A stretch of 64,000 nt of DNA from JBBSEX01 sp038239345 (GCA_038239345.1 JBBSEX010000013.1:62001-126000), one strand, 5' to 3'; shown: positions 8,428-17,352, counted from the stretch's first letter. Numbers and translations: made by a program. Notes: generated from the sequence alone by a model not told the origin.

Positions 8428-11400
8428 TTAGGGCTGGATCGCGACGGTCAGATTATCCTGCGAATTGCCGCTTCCAATGGTTACCAAAACCTTCTTATCG
8501 CCCGCCGTTGTGATCGCCACCGGAACGCGAACGTTTATCTGGAACACTCCCGCTACCACTCCGGGAACCGCTCCCGCATAGAGGATCTCCGTCGCCGCCT
8601 GCCCATCGATCGTGATCGAAACAGGTTGCGCGATCTTCGGATAAACCCCGTTCGCGATTTTTCCATTCACTCCCGCAGGATTGGTTTGGCCTTCGCCGGT
8701 TCCATAAAGAACGATAATGTCGCCGGGCTTTGCCGGGTTCTGGGCGGTGTTCGCCGAGCTGTTCTGGTTATAGATGGAGCCCTGCCCCGTGCCCTGTGAA
8801 TTGATGGCGAACAGCCCCGGTTGCGATGCGCCCACATTCACGCTGAATGCCGGAGAGCTTAAGCCGTTCACCGTCACCACCACTTGCGTCGCCGTTTTTC
8901 CAACCACATCATAGGGAACAATAACGCTGGTTTGCGTGCTTAACGCATACACGACCGGCGCCGCCACACCATCGAACAGGACTCGCGTCCCTGCCACACT
9001 CGTGTTCAGCGTGCCGTCCGGTCCATCGAAACCGGCCAAGGTCAGCGTCGCCGGTCCGATGCCTTTACCAAACAGCGTGATCACTTCACCGCCTGTTACG
9101 GACCCCGTCGCGTAGCTTGCCCCGTTCGCGATCGCCGCAATACTGACCGGCGAATCCAGCCCCGGAATATCCGTGATCTTCGTCACGAACGCATCGCCGT
9201 ACGGCTCGGCATAGCCGCCTGAGCCCCCATAGGTTTTCTGCAGCGGAGTTGTAGTCAGAGGAAAATCGCTCGAGGCCGATGCTCCGGTTAAGTAGACGTT
9301 GCCGGCTCCATCAATCGCCAGGCCCGCGGCTGTATCGTCGCGTTTCCCGCCCAGGTAGGTCGCGAATAAGACGGTGTCGCCCGCCGGGTTCAGCTTCGCT
9401 AGAAAGGCGTCGCCAATCGGCTGGCTGGATCCGCCCGATCCGCCATAAGTTTTTTGTAGCGCTGCCGCGGTAACCGGAAAATCCGCCGAGTTCGTCTGCC
9501 CCGAGATATACGCGCTGCCTGCTCCATCCACGCGTATGGCCCATCCCGCGTCGTCGCCCAAACCTCCCAAATAAGTTGAGTACACCAGTGCCGAGCCCGC
9601 GGGATTCAACTTCGTCACGAAAGCATCGCCGTAAAAAAACGCCACCTGCTGCGCGGAGGATGTCGACGTCAGCGGACCTTTGAATGTCTTCTGGATGGCC
9701 GCCGCCGTAACCGGAAAATTGGTCGACGATGTTGCACCCGTGGCGTACACTGCTCCTGTATCATCCACCGCCAGGCCGAACACGCCGTCGTCTCTATTTC
9801 CACCCAGCAGCGTGGAGTAAACCATCGCTCCGCTAGCGTTGAACTTAGCGATAAAGCCGTCGCCCAGCTTAAAAACCGGTTGATAGACATCGTCGGCGAT
9901 TCCGCCCAGGGTTCTCTGGAACGCTCCGGCCGAGGTCGGGAAATCGCTAGATTGCGTGGAGCCGCCGACGTACGTATTGCCCGCGCTATCCACCGCGATC
10001 GACGTCAGAATGTCGTCCTTGGATCCTCCCAGGTAAGTCGCAAATAACAGGCTCGAACCCGTGGAATTGAGCTTGGCGATGAATGCGTCTCCGCCATTGA
10101 AGAGAGGTCCGGACGGATCGAATTCGGGATTGCCGGCACCGCCTTTCAGCGACCCTTGAAATGCCCCTTGCGTCACTGGAAAGTTTGTCGAAAGCGTCAC
10201 CCCACCCACGTAGGCATTTCCCGCGTTATCGACAGCGATCGCAATACCCCATTCATCGCGCGATCCCCCCAGATAGGTCGAATAGAGCAAGGCAGTGCCA
10301 GTCGCGTTAAGCTTCGTCACAAACGCATCGCCGCCAGGTTCCAAAGTGTTTCCGCCTGACCCTTGAAACGTCGTCCGAAAGGCTCCCGCGGTTGTTGGGA
10401 AGTTCGTCGAATTCGTGAACCCCGTCACGTACGCGTTTCCACTGGAATCGATCGCGATGCCCAGCCCCGCATCGTCGGCTGAGCCGCCCAAATAGGTCAA
10501 ATAGATCAGAGCGCTACCCGCCGGATTGATCTTCGCCACGAAGGCGTCGCCGGTGAAGAAGTTCAAGCTCTCGCCACCGTAAGCGGGTTGAAAGCTGGAG
10601 CCGCTTACAGCCAGATTCTTCGATGTGGTCGCACCGGCGATATAGGCATTGCCAGCGGCGTCGACCGCGATCGAACGCGAGGAATCATTGGACGCGCCGC
10701 CCACATAAGTCGAATAAGAAAGCACCGGATCGATCACCAGCGGCCGTGTCCGGTCATAGTCCGATACAACAAAGCCCACGCGATTCTTCGCCTTTAGCCG
10801 ATACTCGCCGCGTACGGTTTTACGGCTGCCGCCAATGTTCTGATACACCACCGGCTTCAGCCAGCTGACCTCGCCGGCGCTCGTCGCAATCACCAGATCG
10901 CCTTGCCCGTTCACTCGAAGCCCTTCCGCTCCATCGATGTCGAATTCAATCCGTGCCGCGCTGGCGCCAGACTGCAAAATGAAATCGTATTCCAGTTGCC
11001 GTCCGTTGCCGTAGAAGACCAGGTCGATGCCGGGCCATACGGCCGTGTACCGCACCCGCCCGAACGCCGCAACATTCGTCAGCCACTTCGTGCGATCCTG
11101 ACCGCGCAAATAATTGGTGATGCCGCTCAACGGGTCCAGCGCAGTCAATGCGACGTTATCTTTGGCGTGCCGGAAGCGCGTTCGAATCGTCGCTCTTTTC
11201 CCTGAGCCCGCAAGTTCCAGCGTGCTGCCAGCCGGAGACAGACCGACGGCGTAATCCTGCCCCCGGGCAAGATAAGAGATAGAAGAGCCGGCCTGTCCGG
11301 CATTTGCCTCAAACCGCAACGGAAGGCTGTCCAGCAGGAGCGAGGCTTTGGGGGTATCGGCTGCCAGGGAGGAAAGGAACAGTGCCTCGATAAACGTTAC

Positions 11401-11433
11401 AGTGATAAGGATTGCGGAAGCATGCTTACTCAT
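8428..11433 (-). CDS. Secreted seven-blade SBBP beta-propeller protein with Solibacter-type C-terminus
   Basis: 1001 aa. Signal peptide (ends ALFLSSLAAD), then ~210 residues of the module often preceding SBBP repeats (LPLRFEANAGQ...WPGIDLVFYGNGRQLEYDF). Residues ~235-740 hold seven repeats with the pattern YLGGS-x-DD-x5-I-A-V-D-x2-G-N-A-Y-V-x-G-x-T-x-S-x-x-F-P and a closing GDAFVAKLNPAG-like strand; seven blades would close a propeller. The final ~220 residues are the Solibacter-type domain (IANGASYATGSVTGGEVITLFG ... ILYAGAVPGVVAGVFQINVRVP). A large extracellular protein, perhaps adhesive or matrix-bound; function unknown. Its ATG (11433-11431) shares two bases with the ATG of the divergent esterase. 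Confidence 0.88.
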   Translation of the reverse strand: MSKHASAILITVTFIEALFLSSLAADTPKASLLLDSLPLRFEANAGQAGSSISYLARGQDYAVGLSPAGSTLELAGSGKRATIRTRFRHAKDNVALTALDPLSGITNYLRGQDRTKWLTNVAAFGRVRYTAVWPGIDLVFYGNGRQLEYDFILQSGASAARIEFDIDGAEGLRVNGQGDLVIATSAGEVSWLKPVVYQNIGGSRKTVRGEYRLKAKNRVGFVVSDYDRTRPLVIDPVLSYSTYVGGASNDSSRSIAVDAAGNAYIAGATTSKNLAVSGSSFQPAYGGESLNFFTGDAFVAKINPAGSALIYLTYLGGSADDAGLGIAIDSSGNAYVTGFTNSTNFPTTAGAFRTTFQGSGGNTLEPGGDAFVTKLNATGTALLYSTYLGGSRDEWGIAIAVDNAGNAYVGGVTLSTNFPVTQGAFQGSLKGGAGNPEFDPSGPLFNGGDAFIAKLNSTGSSLLFATYLGGSKDDILTSIAVDSAGNTYVGGSTQSSDFPTSAGAFQRTLGGIADDVYQPVFKLGDGFIAKFNASGAMVYSTLLGGNRDDGVFGLAVDDTGAVYATGATSSTNFPVTAAAIQKTFKGPLTSTSSAQQVAFFYGDAFVTKLNPAGSALVYSTYLGGLGDDAGWAIRVDGAGSAYISGQTNSADFPVTAAALQKTYGGSGGSSQPIGDAFLAKLNPAGDTVLFATYLGGKRDDTAAGLAIDGAGNVYLTGASASSDFPLTTTPLQKTYGGSGGYAEPYGDAFVTKITDIPGLDSPVSIAAIANGASYATGSVTGGEVITLFGKGIGPATLTLAGFDGPDGTLNTSVAGTRVLFDGVAAPVVYALSTQTSVIVPYDVVGKTATQVVVTVNGLSSPAFSVNVGASQPGLFAINSQGTGQGSIYNQNSSANTAQNPAKPGDIIVLYGTGEGQTNPAGVNGKIANGVYPKIAQPVSITIDGQAATEILYAGAVPGVVAGVFQINVRVPVAITTAGDKKVLVTIGSGNSQDNLTVAIQP

Positions 11434-12259
11434 GTGGTGCCAATTTAACAGAACACTTTGGCTATTTTCTATAGGACTGATGGCCCATGTCCTGGGGTTC
11501 AGTCAAACCGTCGCGTTCGCTCACCACGATGGCCTAACTCTTTGGATGGATGTGTACTCACCCCAAGGGAACGGTCCGTTCGGTGCGCTCCTTTTCGCTC
11601 ACGGCGGACGGTGGACCGGCGGTGATCGTCACAGCGGCGTCGAGCCCATCGTCGAACTCTGCGCCGCCGCCCGCCTCGTCTGTTTCAGCATGGATTACCG
11701 GCTGGCTCCGCAGTTTCCCTTCCCCGCCGCTGTCGATGATGTCGAGGATGCCGTAAGCTATGTGCGCGCTCATGCGGCCGAATATAATGTCGATCCACGA
11801 CGTATCGTCCTTTCCGGAGAATCCGCCGGAGGGCACCTGGTATCCTTCGCGGCGGCTCGCGACAATGCGCGGTTACAGGTGCGTGGCGTGGTCGCCTTCT
11901 CCGCTCCCCAGGATCTGTTGGCGCTCTGCAAATGGCTGCGCGGCGTAGGCGTCGTCCCACCCGAAATTCGGGCGTTCCTCAATGTGAAGGATTGGAACGC
12001 TGTGACTGAGCGGAAGATGAAGTCCGCCTCGCCTGTCTTTCAAGTCAATACCGCGGCGTCACCTTATTTACTGGTGCACGCAGTGGACGATCCTTTAGTG
12101 GATTCCGCCCAACCTGCCGCAATGTGCCGCGCCGTCAAGCTGGCGGGAGGACAATGCGAGGTCCTGCTAGTCGCTGAGAACGAACATCGCGTAGCGGCGT
12201 GGACGCATTCCGATGCCTGGAAATCAAGTGCCGTCGAATGGTTACGCCACCTACAATAG
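11432..12259 (+). CDS. Exported alpha/beta hydrolase (HSL/BD-FAE-type esterase)
   Basis: About 275 aa. N-terminal RTLWLFSIGLMAHVLGFSQ resembles a signal peptide if the ATG at 11432 is used; ATG 11480, with AGGA just upstream, is a possible cytosolic start. The hydrolase core shows the oxyanion motif FAHGGRW, MDYRLAPQFPFPAAVDDVEDAVSYVRAHAAEYNVDPRRI, the nucleophile elbow GESAGG, an acidic residue in VDDPLVDSAQ and the catalytic His in AENEHRV. This is the pattern of hormone-sensitive-lipase-like and kynurenine-formamidase-like esterases. Substrate unknown. The start overlaps that of the divergent SBBP gene in the string CATG. Confidence 0.85.
   Translation: MWCQFNRTLWLFSIGLMAHVLGFSQTVAFAHHDGLTLWMDVYSPQGNGPFGALLFAHGGRWTGGDRHSGVEPIVELCAAARLVCFSMDYRLAPQFPFPAAVDDVEDAVSYVRAHAAEYNVDPRRIVLSGESAGGHLVSFAAARDNARLQVRGVVAFSAPQDLLALCKWLRGVGVVPPEIRAFLNVKDWNAVTERKMKSASPVFQVNTAASPYLLVHAVDDPLVDSAQPAAMCRAVKLAGGQCEVLLVAENEHRVAAWTHSDAWKSSAVEWLRHLQ
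12252..12257 (+). promoter_or_regulatory. -10 box (TACAAT), 6 nt from the ATG at 12264
   Basis: TACAAT-agccgt-ATG. The box, the six-base spacer and the ATG are repeated with one base change in the spacer in front of the second small gene at 12695. No Shine-Dalgarno is present, so a leaderless transcript is implied. Confidence 0.55.
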
Positions 12260-12263
12260 CCGT

Positions 12264-12618
12264 ATGCGAAACTACCTGATTCTTTGCTAGACGCGATGCA
12301 GGAACCAACCTGGCTCAGACCGCTTCTCCGACAAAATTTATTCCCCCCTCAGACCTCATCGGAGTCTGGCAGGGAATGGTCAGTACTTATGAATTCGACA
12401 TCGCGATGACACTACGCGTGCAGCCCTCAGGCGGTGTTGAGGTGAAGTTGGGTACGCAACTAAACACCTTACTCAGCAATCCCCGGTTCTCGGACGGCTT
12501 TTTCAGCGGCGTGATGAATGGGTCAATAGACATCAAAGATTTTGCTCGCCGGCCGTGCTCCGAAATGGATGAGAAAGACGCGTTGGTCTTGACGCAGTGG
12601 TGCGAGCTGTCCAAATAG
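12264..12618 (+). pseudogene. Broken small secreted-protein gene
   Basis: ATG 12264 opens MRNYLIL, the start of a signal peptide, but reaches TAG at 12288-12290. In another frame the reading resumes without a stop from 12280 and gives TNLAQTASPTKF followed by IPPSDLIGVWQGMVSTYEF and on to the stop at 12618 (WCELSK). LAQT-A looks like a signal-peptidase site, so an indel near 12285 seems to have split the signal peptide from the mature part. The mature ~100 residues resemble small secreted proteins that open with a GVWQG-type motif; no family is named. An intact shorter translation from ATG 12376 (80 aa) is possible but would lack the export signal. Confidence 0.6.
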
Positions 12619-12682
12619 TAGGTGCTTCCTGCAATGCCGCTTCGCTTGGATCCGTTTTGGCGGGGATCGGCAATGCGCGACT

Positions 12683-12688
12683 TACAAT
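12683..12688 (+). promoter_or_regulatory. -10 box (TACAAT), 6 nt from the ATG at 12695
   Basis: TACAAT-ggccgt-ATG, nearly identical to 12252-12266. The following gene is broken, but its start signal is intact. Implies leaderless transcription. Confidence 0.55.
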
Positions 12689-12694
12689 GGCCGT

Positions 12695-13448
12695 ATGATC
12701 CTGGCGATCGCGATGCTTGTCTTTTCGATTTGTGCAACAGCACAAACTAACGGGCACATCGAAGGGCGCATTGTGGATATGAGCGGCGGCGGAGTAACCG
12801 CTTCAATCCGAATCGTACAAACAGACACTGCGAAAACCATCGCTCGCCTGAAAACGGATCACTCGGGGGAATTTAGAACGCAAGCCTTGAGCGCGGGCTC
12901 TTATACCGTATTTGCAGGAGCAACGCTCTCACCCGTTTAGCCACGGCTGCCACGGTGCAGAACGATAAGACCACCCAGCTAGGCGACATCGCGTTGAAGT
13001 TCCTTGGCTGCGATTCGCCGGGGGTAAATTGTGATTCCGTTCAAGAAATCTCGGAACCGAAAAACCTTGACGCGGACTACGGAGTCAGCGGCTACATGTC
13101 GCTGGGGATCCGCTGTGGCGCCGATATTGGGGATCGGAATAAGGTCTACTGCCAGCAATCGGCTGACGCCGACGGATTGGCAAGGATCGACGTCCAGTTT
13201 TTAAAAGAGAAAGACGAAGTCTACCTGCTGGCCGTAAACGGCGCGGCGATCTCAAACCCTAGCCCAAAGCAGGCGCACTGCAGCTACGCCATTTACGCTG
13301 AGGCCCGGCTTCGGATAACTGATTTCGGCCCGGAAATTGATCCATCGTCCGCGGCAAAAGTGGCGGGGTGTCCCACATCTATTTTGTAGATGAGGTCCAG
13401 CCGGATATTTCCGAGCTAAAGCTTTGGTACGTCACCCGCAAGCATTAA
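12695..13448 (+). pseudogene. Secreted carboxypeptidase-regulatory-like protein, broken by two frameshifts
   Basis: Frame 1 (12695-12940) encodes a signal peptide (MILAIAMLVFSICATAQT) and a carboxypeptidase-regulatory-like start (GHIEGRIVDMSGGGVTASIRI ... GEFRTQALSAGSYTVFAGA), then stops at 12940. Shifting by one base near 12930 restores RLATAATVQNDKTTQLGDIALKFLGC and continues to 13389. A second shift near 13370 restores SHIYFVDEVQPDISELKLWY and a natural stop at 13448. Both shifts are in the same direction, as expected from two single-base deletions; they lie near CCC and GGGG runs. The joined product would be ~250 aa. Six Cys in the middle part suggest an exported, disulfide-bonded protein. 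Decay or local sequencing error are both possible. Confidence 0.7.
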
Positions 13449-13463
13449 TTCGGCGTCCGCTGC

Positions 13464-13952
13464 CTACGGCATCACAGCGGCTCGTTGCGAAAGAAGATAT
13501 ACCGCTCGACCGGCAGCCGGCGCTTGAGTCACCAGCTGCAACGGCGTGCCCTCATATTTTCGATAAGAATATAAACTTGGCGGCATTCCCACTGCGACGA
13601 TCTCAACCGACTGCGCCGCCGCTGGAATCTTCCCGCCAAACCAGCGCTCATCCTCTTGTTGCTTCCACGTGACCAGTGAAATAATCGACCCGGCCGGAAA
13701 GTCGCGCCCCCCGTTAGCCCGCGCGTAGCGCACGGCGGCGTCATTACCGAATAGAGTGGACATCGTCGAATTGCGCTTATCCAACCAGGACGTGATCACG
13801 CCACCTTGCAGCGGGTTGAAGGAGAGATCTCCAGCCAAAGATGCCGCTTGATTGCGCCTCGTAGTCACGCGGGGATTTTCCCGGGAGCAACCGTTAAGAC
13901 TCAACAGCAAGCCTACCGCGATCACGGAGACGATCTTCCTTTCCGCTCTCAT
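13464..13952 (-). CDS. Lipoprotein with P460-like fold, no haem motif
   Basis: 162 aa. The signal ends LLLSLNGC, an acceptable lipobox with Cys at ~22. The mature part contains STMSTLFGNDAAVRYARANG, FPAGSIISLVTWKQQED and WFGGKIPAAAQSVEIV, which resembles the cytochrome P460 domain pattern (DRTIRAVLGNPIAMEA..WPDGTMLAKVAWAQ in its upstream neighbour). It has no CxxCH, so it should not carry a covalent c-type haem. It starts 2 bp after the stop of the P460 cytochrome gene and is cotranscribed. A partner or chaperone role is inference. Confidence 0.7.
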   Translation of the reverse strand: MRAERKIVSVIAVGLLLSLNGCSRENPRVTTRRNQAASLAGDLSFNPLQGGVITSWLDKRNSTMSTLFGNDAAVRYARANGGRDFPAGSIISLVTWKQQEDERWFGGKIPAAAQSVEIVAVGMPPSLYSYRKYEGTPLQLVTQAPAAGRAVYLLSQRAAVMP

Positions 13953-13954
13953 TG

Positions 13955-14890
13955 CTAACCTCGGCCTGTCTTAAAAAGGATCGGCATCGTGAAAACGTAA
14001 TCGTTGTGCCGCAGGGGCATGTGGCAGTTAACGCATTCGCTGGCGAACCCGGCGTCCGCTCCATATGGTTTCAGATCGATGCCGTGCCAACGGGCCCATC
14101 CCCAACCCTTGGTGCTGGCGTAGGCCTTACTGTCGCGGATCATGAACGCCACCTGTAGAAACGCCCCCGCTCGCACTAAGCCCTCCCCATCGGACCGTTG
14201 TGCCCAGGCCACTTTCGCCAGCATGGTCCCATCCGGCCAAGGGTTGATATGGTTTGAGGCGATTGCCTCCATTGCGATAGGATTCCCCAGAACAGCTCGA
14301 ATCGTTCGATCGTCGAAGCGTTCCGTGCTGCTGATAGCCTGCCAATTCTTGTAATCCGCCGGAAATGCAATCCCGTTCAGAGCCGGTTGAACTTTTCGCG
14401 GCTCACCAACCGAGGGGATCCACTTCCCGGATTCCGGGGCCGGCGCGGCAGGGGCCGCCGTAGCGGCCGAAAGCTTCAGGTACGCCCGCAACACCGCCAA
14501 CTGGCCATCTGTCACCACTGCTCCCGGATGCATGCGTTTGTAGGAAGGTAATGGCATCGCGCCAAGTTGGATGCGATTGATCGCTTCAAACAGCGTAGCC
14601 TTTTGTTTCGCGGCCGGTAGCGCCGCAATCTCTGAGAAGTTTATGTGCTTTCTGGCCTCTGTCACGTCGTGGGTCACCAGCCAATACGCCGGCACAACTC
14701 GATCGAACCACGACAGTTTAGTTTCATTCGAGTGGCAGTTGTAGCAGGAGTTCCGCAATATTTGCCTCACTTCCGGCGGCGCTTGCAGTTCAGCCGTTAC
14801 AGGCGGATCTTTCAGTTCCGGCCGTACCAGTTGCAAAGCCAGAAAAAGCAGCAACGACAACGGGATAAGCCACCGCCCAACAGACCGCAT
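13955..14890 (-). CDS. Haem-binding domain + cytochrome P460 fusion
   Basis: 311 aa. An N-terminal hydrophobic segment (RWLIPLSLLLFLALQLV) anchors or exports it. The first domain has CYNCH (C49, C52, H53) in NSCYNCHSNETKLSWFDRVVPAYWLV, the Haem_bd signature. After an Ala/Pro-rich linker (~145-155), a P460-type domain follows (TIRAVLGNPIAMEAI...WPDGTMLAKVAWAQ), ending with CVNCH (C286, C289, H290) near the C-terminus. Two c-type haems are therefore expected in the periplasm. P460 family members oxidise hydroxylamine or NO, but here the physiological role is unknown. GAGGAG upstream of ATG 14890 is a good ribosome site; the P460-like lipoprotein follows after 2 bp. Confidence 0.82.
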   Translation of the reverse strand: MRSVGRWLIPLSLLLFLALQLVRPELKDPPVTAELQAPPEVRQILRNSCYNCHSNETKLSWFDRVVPAYWLVTHDVTEARKHINFSEIAALPAAKQKATLFEAINRIQLGAMPLPSYKRMHPGAVVTDGQLAVLRAYLKLSAATAAPAAPAPESGKWIPSVGEPRKVQPALNGIAFPADYKNWQAISSTERFDDRTIRAVLGNPIAMEAIASNHINPWPDGTMLAKVAWAQRSDGEGLVRAGAFLQVAFMIRDSKAYASTKGWGWARWHGIDLKPYGADAGFASECVNCHMPLRHNDYVFTMPILFKTGRG

Positions 14891-14969
14891 TCGAAGCTCC
14901 TCACCTTACTTCCACCAAAATCCGCCGAGCTTCGAATCGCTTCCAAGTAACCAACCGTCCGCAGTCCCG

Positions 14970-16826
14970 CTATTGAGTAGCAGGGCCTGCCAAGATGTCT
15001 AGCCGGTTGGAGAACTGCGCATCGATCACGGCGAATATACTGATGGTGCCCTTGCCAGCAAGGGAGCGCGGGAGTTGAATGTTTATCTGATCCAGACCGG
15101 CGAACTCTGACTGCGCACCCGCGTACAAGGGCGTGACCGCTATTCCGCCTACCAGGACCTTCACTTTATCGAGCGATGCGGCGTTGCGGAATCCCGTGCC
15201 GTAAAGAGTAAGGTATAGTGCGTCCGTTGGCGGGCCGAAGCCGATAGCTGCGGGGAGCTGCAGTCCCAGGGCGGCATTGAACTGGGCGAGCGGTTCCGTG
15301 GTCCGGGTGCCATCGGCTTTCACCCGGAGCAGCGTTCCCGCCGGTACTCCCTGGCCATCGCCGTTTGCCGAAAACCAGGCGGGAGCCACAGGATAAAACT
15401 GAGCGGCGACCGTCGTCACGTCGACAGTCCCGGAGCGAACGATCACCGATCCTGGGCCGGCGGCGGTGTCCGCGGGCACGATGAAATTGATTTGGGTGGA
15501 GGCGTTGAGATAAAGCTGGGCGGGTCTTTCGGCTCCGACACTGTCTTTAACGGCAACCGTGGAGTTCACCGAAAAACTTGCGCCGAACAGGCTCGCTATG
15601 CTGCCGGGCGCAAGGTTGCGGTCTGAGTAACTGGCCGCGTTGACGAGCGGGGACGGCGCGGGCAGAGGTGGCGCAAGGCGCGGCAAGCCGATCTGGCTGT
15701 TGAAGAAGGAAATGGTCCGCAAGTCCAGTTCGTTAAAAAAAGAGTGTTCCGTAAACGCCTGGCGCAGTTCATTTTCAATTTCGTTATAACTCCCGCTGTA
15801 CTTCGCTGGCAGAGCGGCTTGATAAACACCACTGAAAGGGTCGGCCAGAATCACGCCAAACTCATCCAGCAAGCCGGCGTCGAAGTATGCCTGGTAAATG
15901 GCGCTTGAATCCGCCGCCGAGATTCCGGCAATGCGCGTAAACCGCGTTGGATTCAGTGGCGTCGCTTTGTTGAAGTACAGTTCGGCGGGCACGCCCCGTT
16001 GCAGCAGAGTCTGGAAATTTCGTTGCGCGGAAGAGATGCCGTTATAGCCGATGCCAGCGGCGTCCCCAATGGTGCCGTCGAACTGTTCGAGCCCGAAAAT
16101 GGTGGGGACCGTTGAATTCAGAGTGTTTATGCCCGCCTCGGCGCTGGAAATGTAAATCGCCTGGGCTTTGGCATTCAGATAAGGAGCATAGACCCCGGCA
16201 GCGCCTCCGCCATTCGATTCGCCCTGGACAAAAATCGGGTCCGACGCGCTCATCAGACCCTGGGCGGTAAGGGCCTGCAGTATCCCCTTTATATTCACCA
16301 GATCGGGATTGGTGGCGGCGGCGGTACGGGCATCCCATTGTTTGGTCTGCCGGTTGGAACTGTCGGGCGAAACGATTCCGAACCCGGCTGCTATCAACTC
16401 ATCGGCGAACTGCTTACCGTCGGGGCGGCTGAACAACGAACCCCCGGAACCGCCGGTCCCATGAAGCCTGATCACGACCCCGGCATGGATTGCGGGGACG
16501 TAGTAGTAATAGTTGCTTCCCTGAATTACGGCGGAAACGGGTTGATACGCGGGTACCGCTTTGTAAGTGGCCGTTATAGTTACCGGAGCGGTCCTGGCAA
16601 CCAGGGATGTGTGCCAGGAATAAGAATCTGCCAGCGTATTTGTATCACCGGTCCAGTGATCGAAAATCTGTCCGGCGGGGGCGGTATTGGCCCAGACGTT
16701 TACAATCCGGCCAGCCGCGTAAACGCCGCTTCCAGACCCTTGGTTGACTTGGAGTGCAAGGGTTTGCCCATGACCGGAACGAGCCGCCAGCAAAACCATG
16801 GTTAAGAATAAGAGCGGTGATCTCAT
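14970..16826 (-). CDS. Secreted alpha/beta-hydrolase-like protein with bacterial repeat and Solibacter-type domain
   Basis: 618 aa. Signal peptide (ends AARSGHGQ), then an InlB B-repeat-like unit (GSGSGVYAAGRIVNVWANTAP ... FDHWTGDT). Residues ~95-390 look like a depolymerase/esterase fold: VVIRLHGTGGSGGSLF (HG oxyanion turn), IFVQGESNGGGAAG (G-E-S nucleophile elbow), and FTEHSFFNELD as a possible catalytic His region. The final ~215 residues are a Solibacter-type domain (LVNAASYSDRNLAPGSIASLFG ... YAGAQSEFAGLDQINIQLP). Probably an extracellular polymer hydrolase; substrate unknown. A GGAGAG sequence lies upstream of ATG 16826. Confidence 0.78.
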   Translation of the reverse strand: MRSPLLFLTMVLLAARSGHGQTLALQVNQGSGSGVYAAGRIVNVWANTAPAGQIFDHWTGDTNTLADSYSWHTSLVARTAPVTITATYKAVPAYQPVSAVIQGSNYYYYVPAIHAGVVIRLHGTGGSGGSLFSRPDGKQFADELIAAGFGIVSPDSSNRQTKQWDARTAAATNPDLVNIKGILQALTAQGLMSASDPIFVQGESNGGGAAGVYAPYLNAKAQAIYISSAEAGINTLNSTVPTIFGLEQFDGTIGDAAGIGYNGISSAQRNFQTLLQRGVPAELYFNKATPLNPTRFTRIAGISAADSSAIYQAYFDAGLLDEFGVILADPFSGVYQAALPAKYSGSYNEIENELRQAFTEHSFFNELDLRTISFFNSQIGLPRLAPPLPAPSPLVNAASYSDRNLAPGSIASLFGASFSVNSTVAVKDSVGAERPAQLYLNASTQINFIVPADTAAGPGSVIVRSGTVDVTTVAAQFYPVAPAWFSANGDGQGVPAGTLLRVKADGTRTTEPLAQFNAALGLQLPAAIGFGPPTDALYLTLYGTGFRNAASLDKVKVLVGGIAVTPLYAGAQSEFAGLDQINIQLPRSLAGKGTISIFAVIDAQFSNRLDILAGPATQ

Positions 16827-17006
16827 ACAGACCCTAACTCTCCTCTGGTCCTAGAGTTGCAAAACTGCAATGCAAGGGGCTTGTTCGTTCATTGGGCCCG
16901 TATCACCCCCGCCGCCGGGCACTAGTACCCAAATCGGGATACCCCGCTAACGTTTTGCCCAAATCCCGCCGATGAATTGCTGTAGTTCGTAGTGTGAGGC
17001 CTCAAA

Positions 17007-17330
17007 ATGGAACTAGGTCGACTTGTCACAATTGGTTTGATTTTCGCGCTGCTGCTGCCCGCTCAGGATGGCGCTCCCGTTAAGAAAGATGCATTCCAGA
17101 ACGCCGGCCAATTCGCCGTCGGGCAAGATCCTGGATACTCCGGAAGTGCATCAAGACAAAGCGATCCGGAGCTTGCGCCGCACAGCCACAAGAAGTGGAT
17201 TATCGGCGTGGCGATCGTAGCTGGCGCGCTCACCGGCCTGGCCATCGGGCTTACCCGGGGCGGTAACGACCATTCGACGCAGCCCTTCTCCATCGTGCCC
17301 GGAACGCCGACCACAACGACCCCCCACTAA
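17007..17330 (+). CDS. Small exported or membrane protein, unknown
   Basis: 107 aa. N-terminal signal-like segment (LVTIGLIFALLLPAQDG), a polar middle with HSHKK, one transmembrane segment (WIIGVAIVAGALTGLAIGL) and a Thr/Pro tail ending TPTTTTPH. GAGG lies 8 nt before the ATG. It begins a plus-strand run with the propeller-like gene and the NIDO/He_PIG protein, so it may be an accessory to them. I recognise no family. Confidence 0.6.
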   Translation: MELGRLVTIGLIFALLLPAQDGAPVKKDAFQNAGQFAVGQDPGYSGSASRQSDPELAPHSHKKWIIGVAIVAGALTGLAIGLTRGGNDHSTQPFSIVPGTPTTTTPH

Positions 17331-17352
17331 CGAAGCATTGCCGGGATCTTAC

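Noticed and set aside
8428..11433. DNA tandem repeat or CRISPR-like array
   Set aside because: The periodicity is at protein level (SBBP blades) with diverged DNA; no short identical repeats with spacers.
12925..12942. Programmed -1 frameshift at the first joint of the broken gene
   Set aside because: No slippery heptamer or downstream structure is evident, and a second joint of the same kind exists; deletion or sequencing error is simpler.
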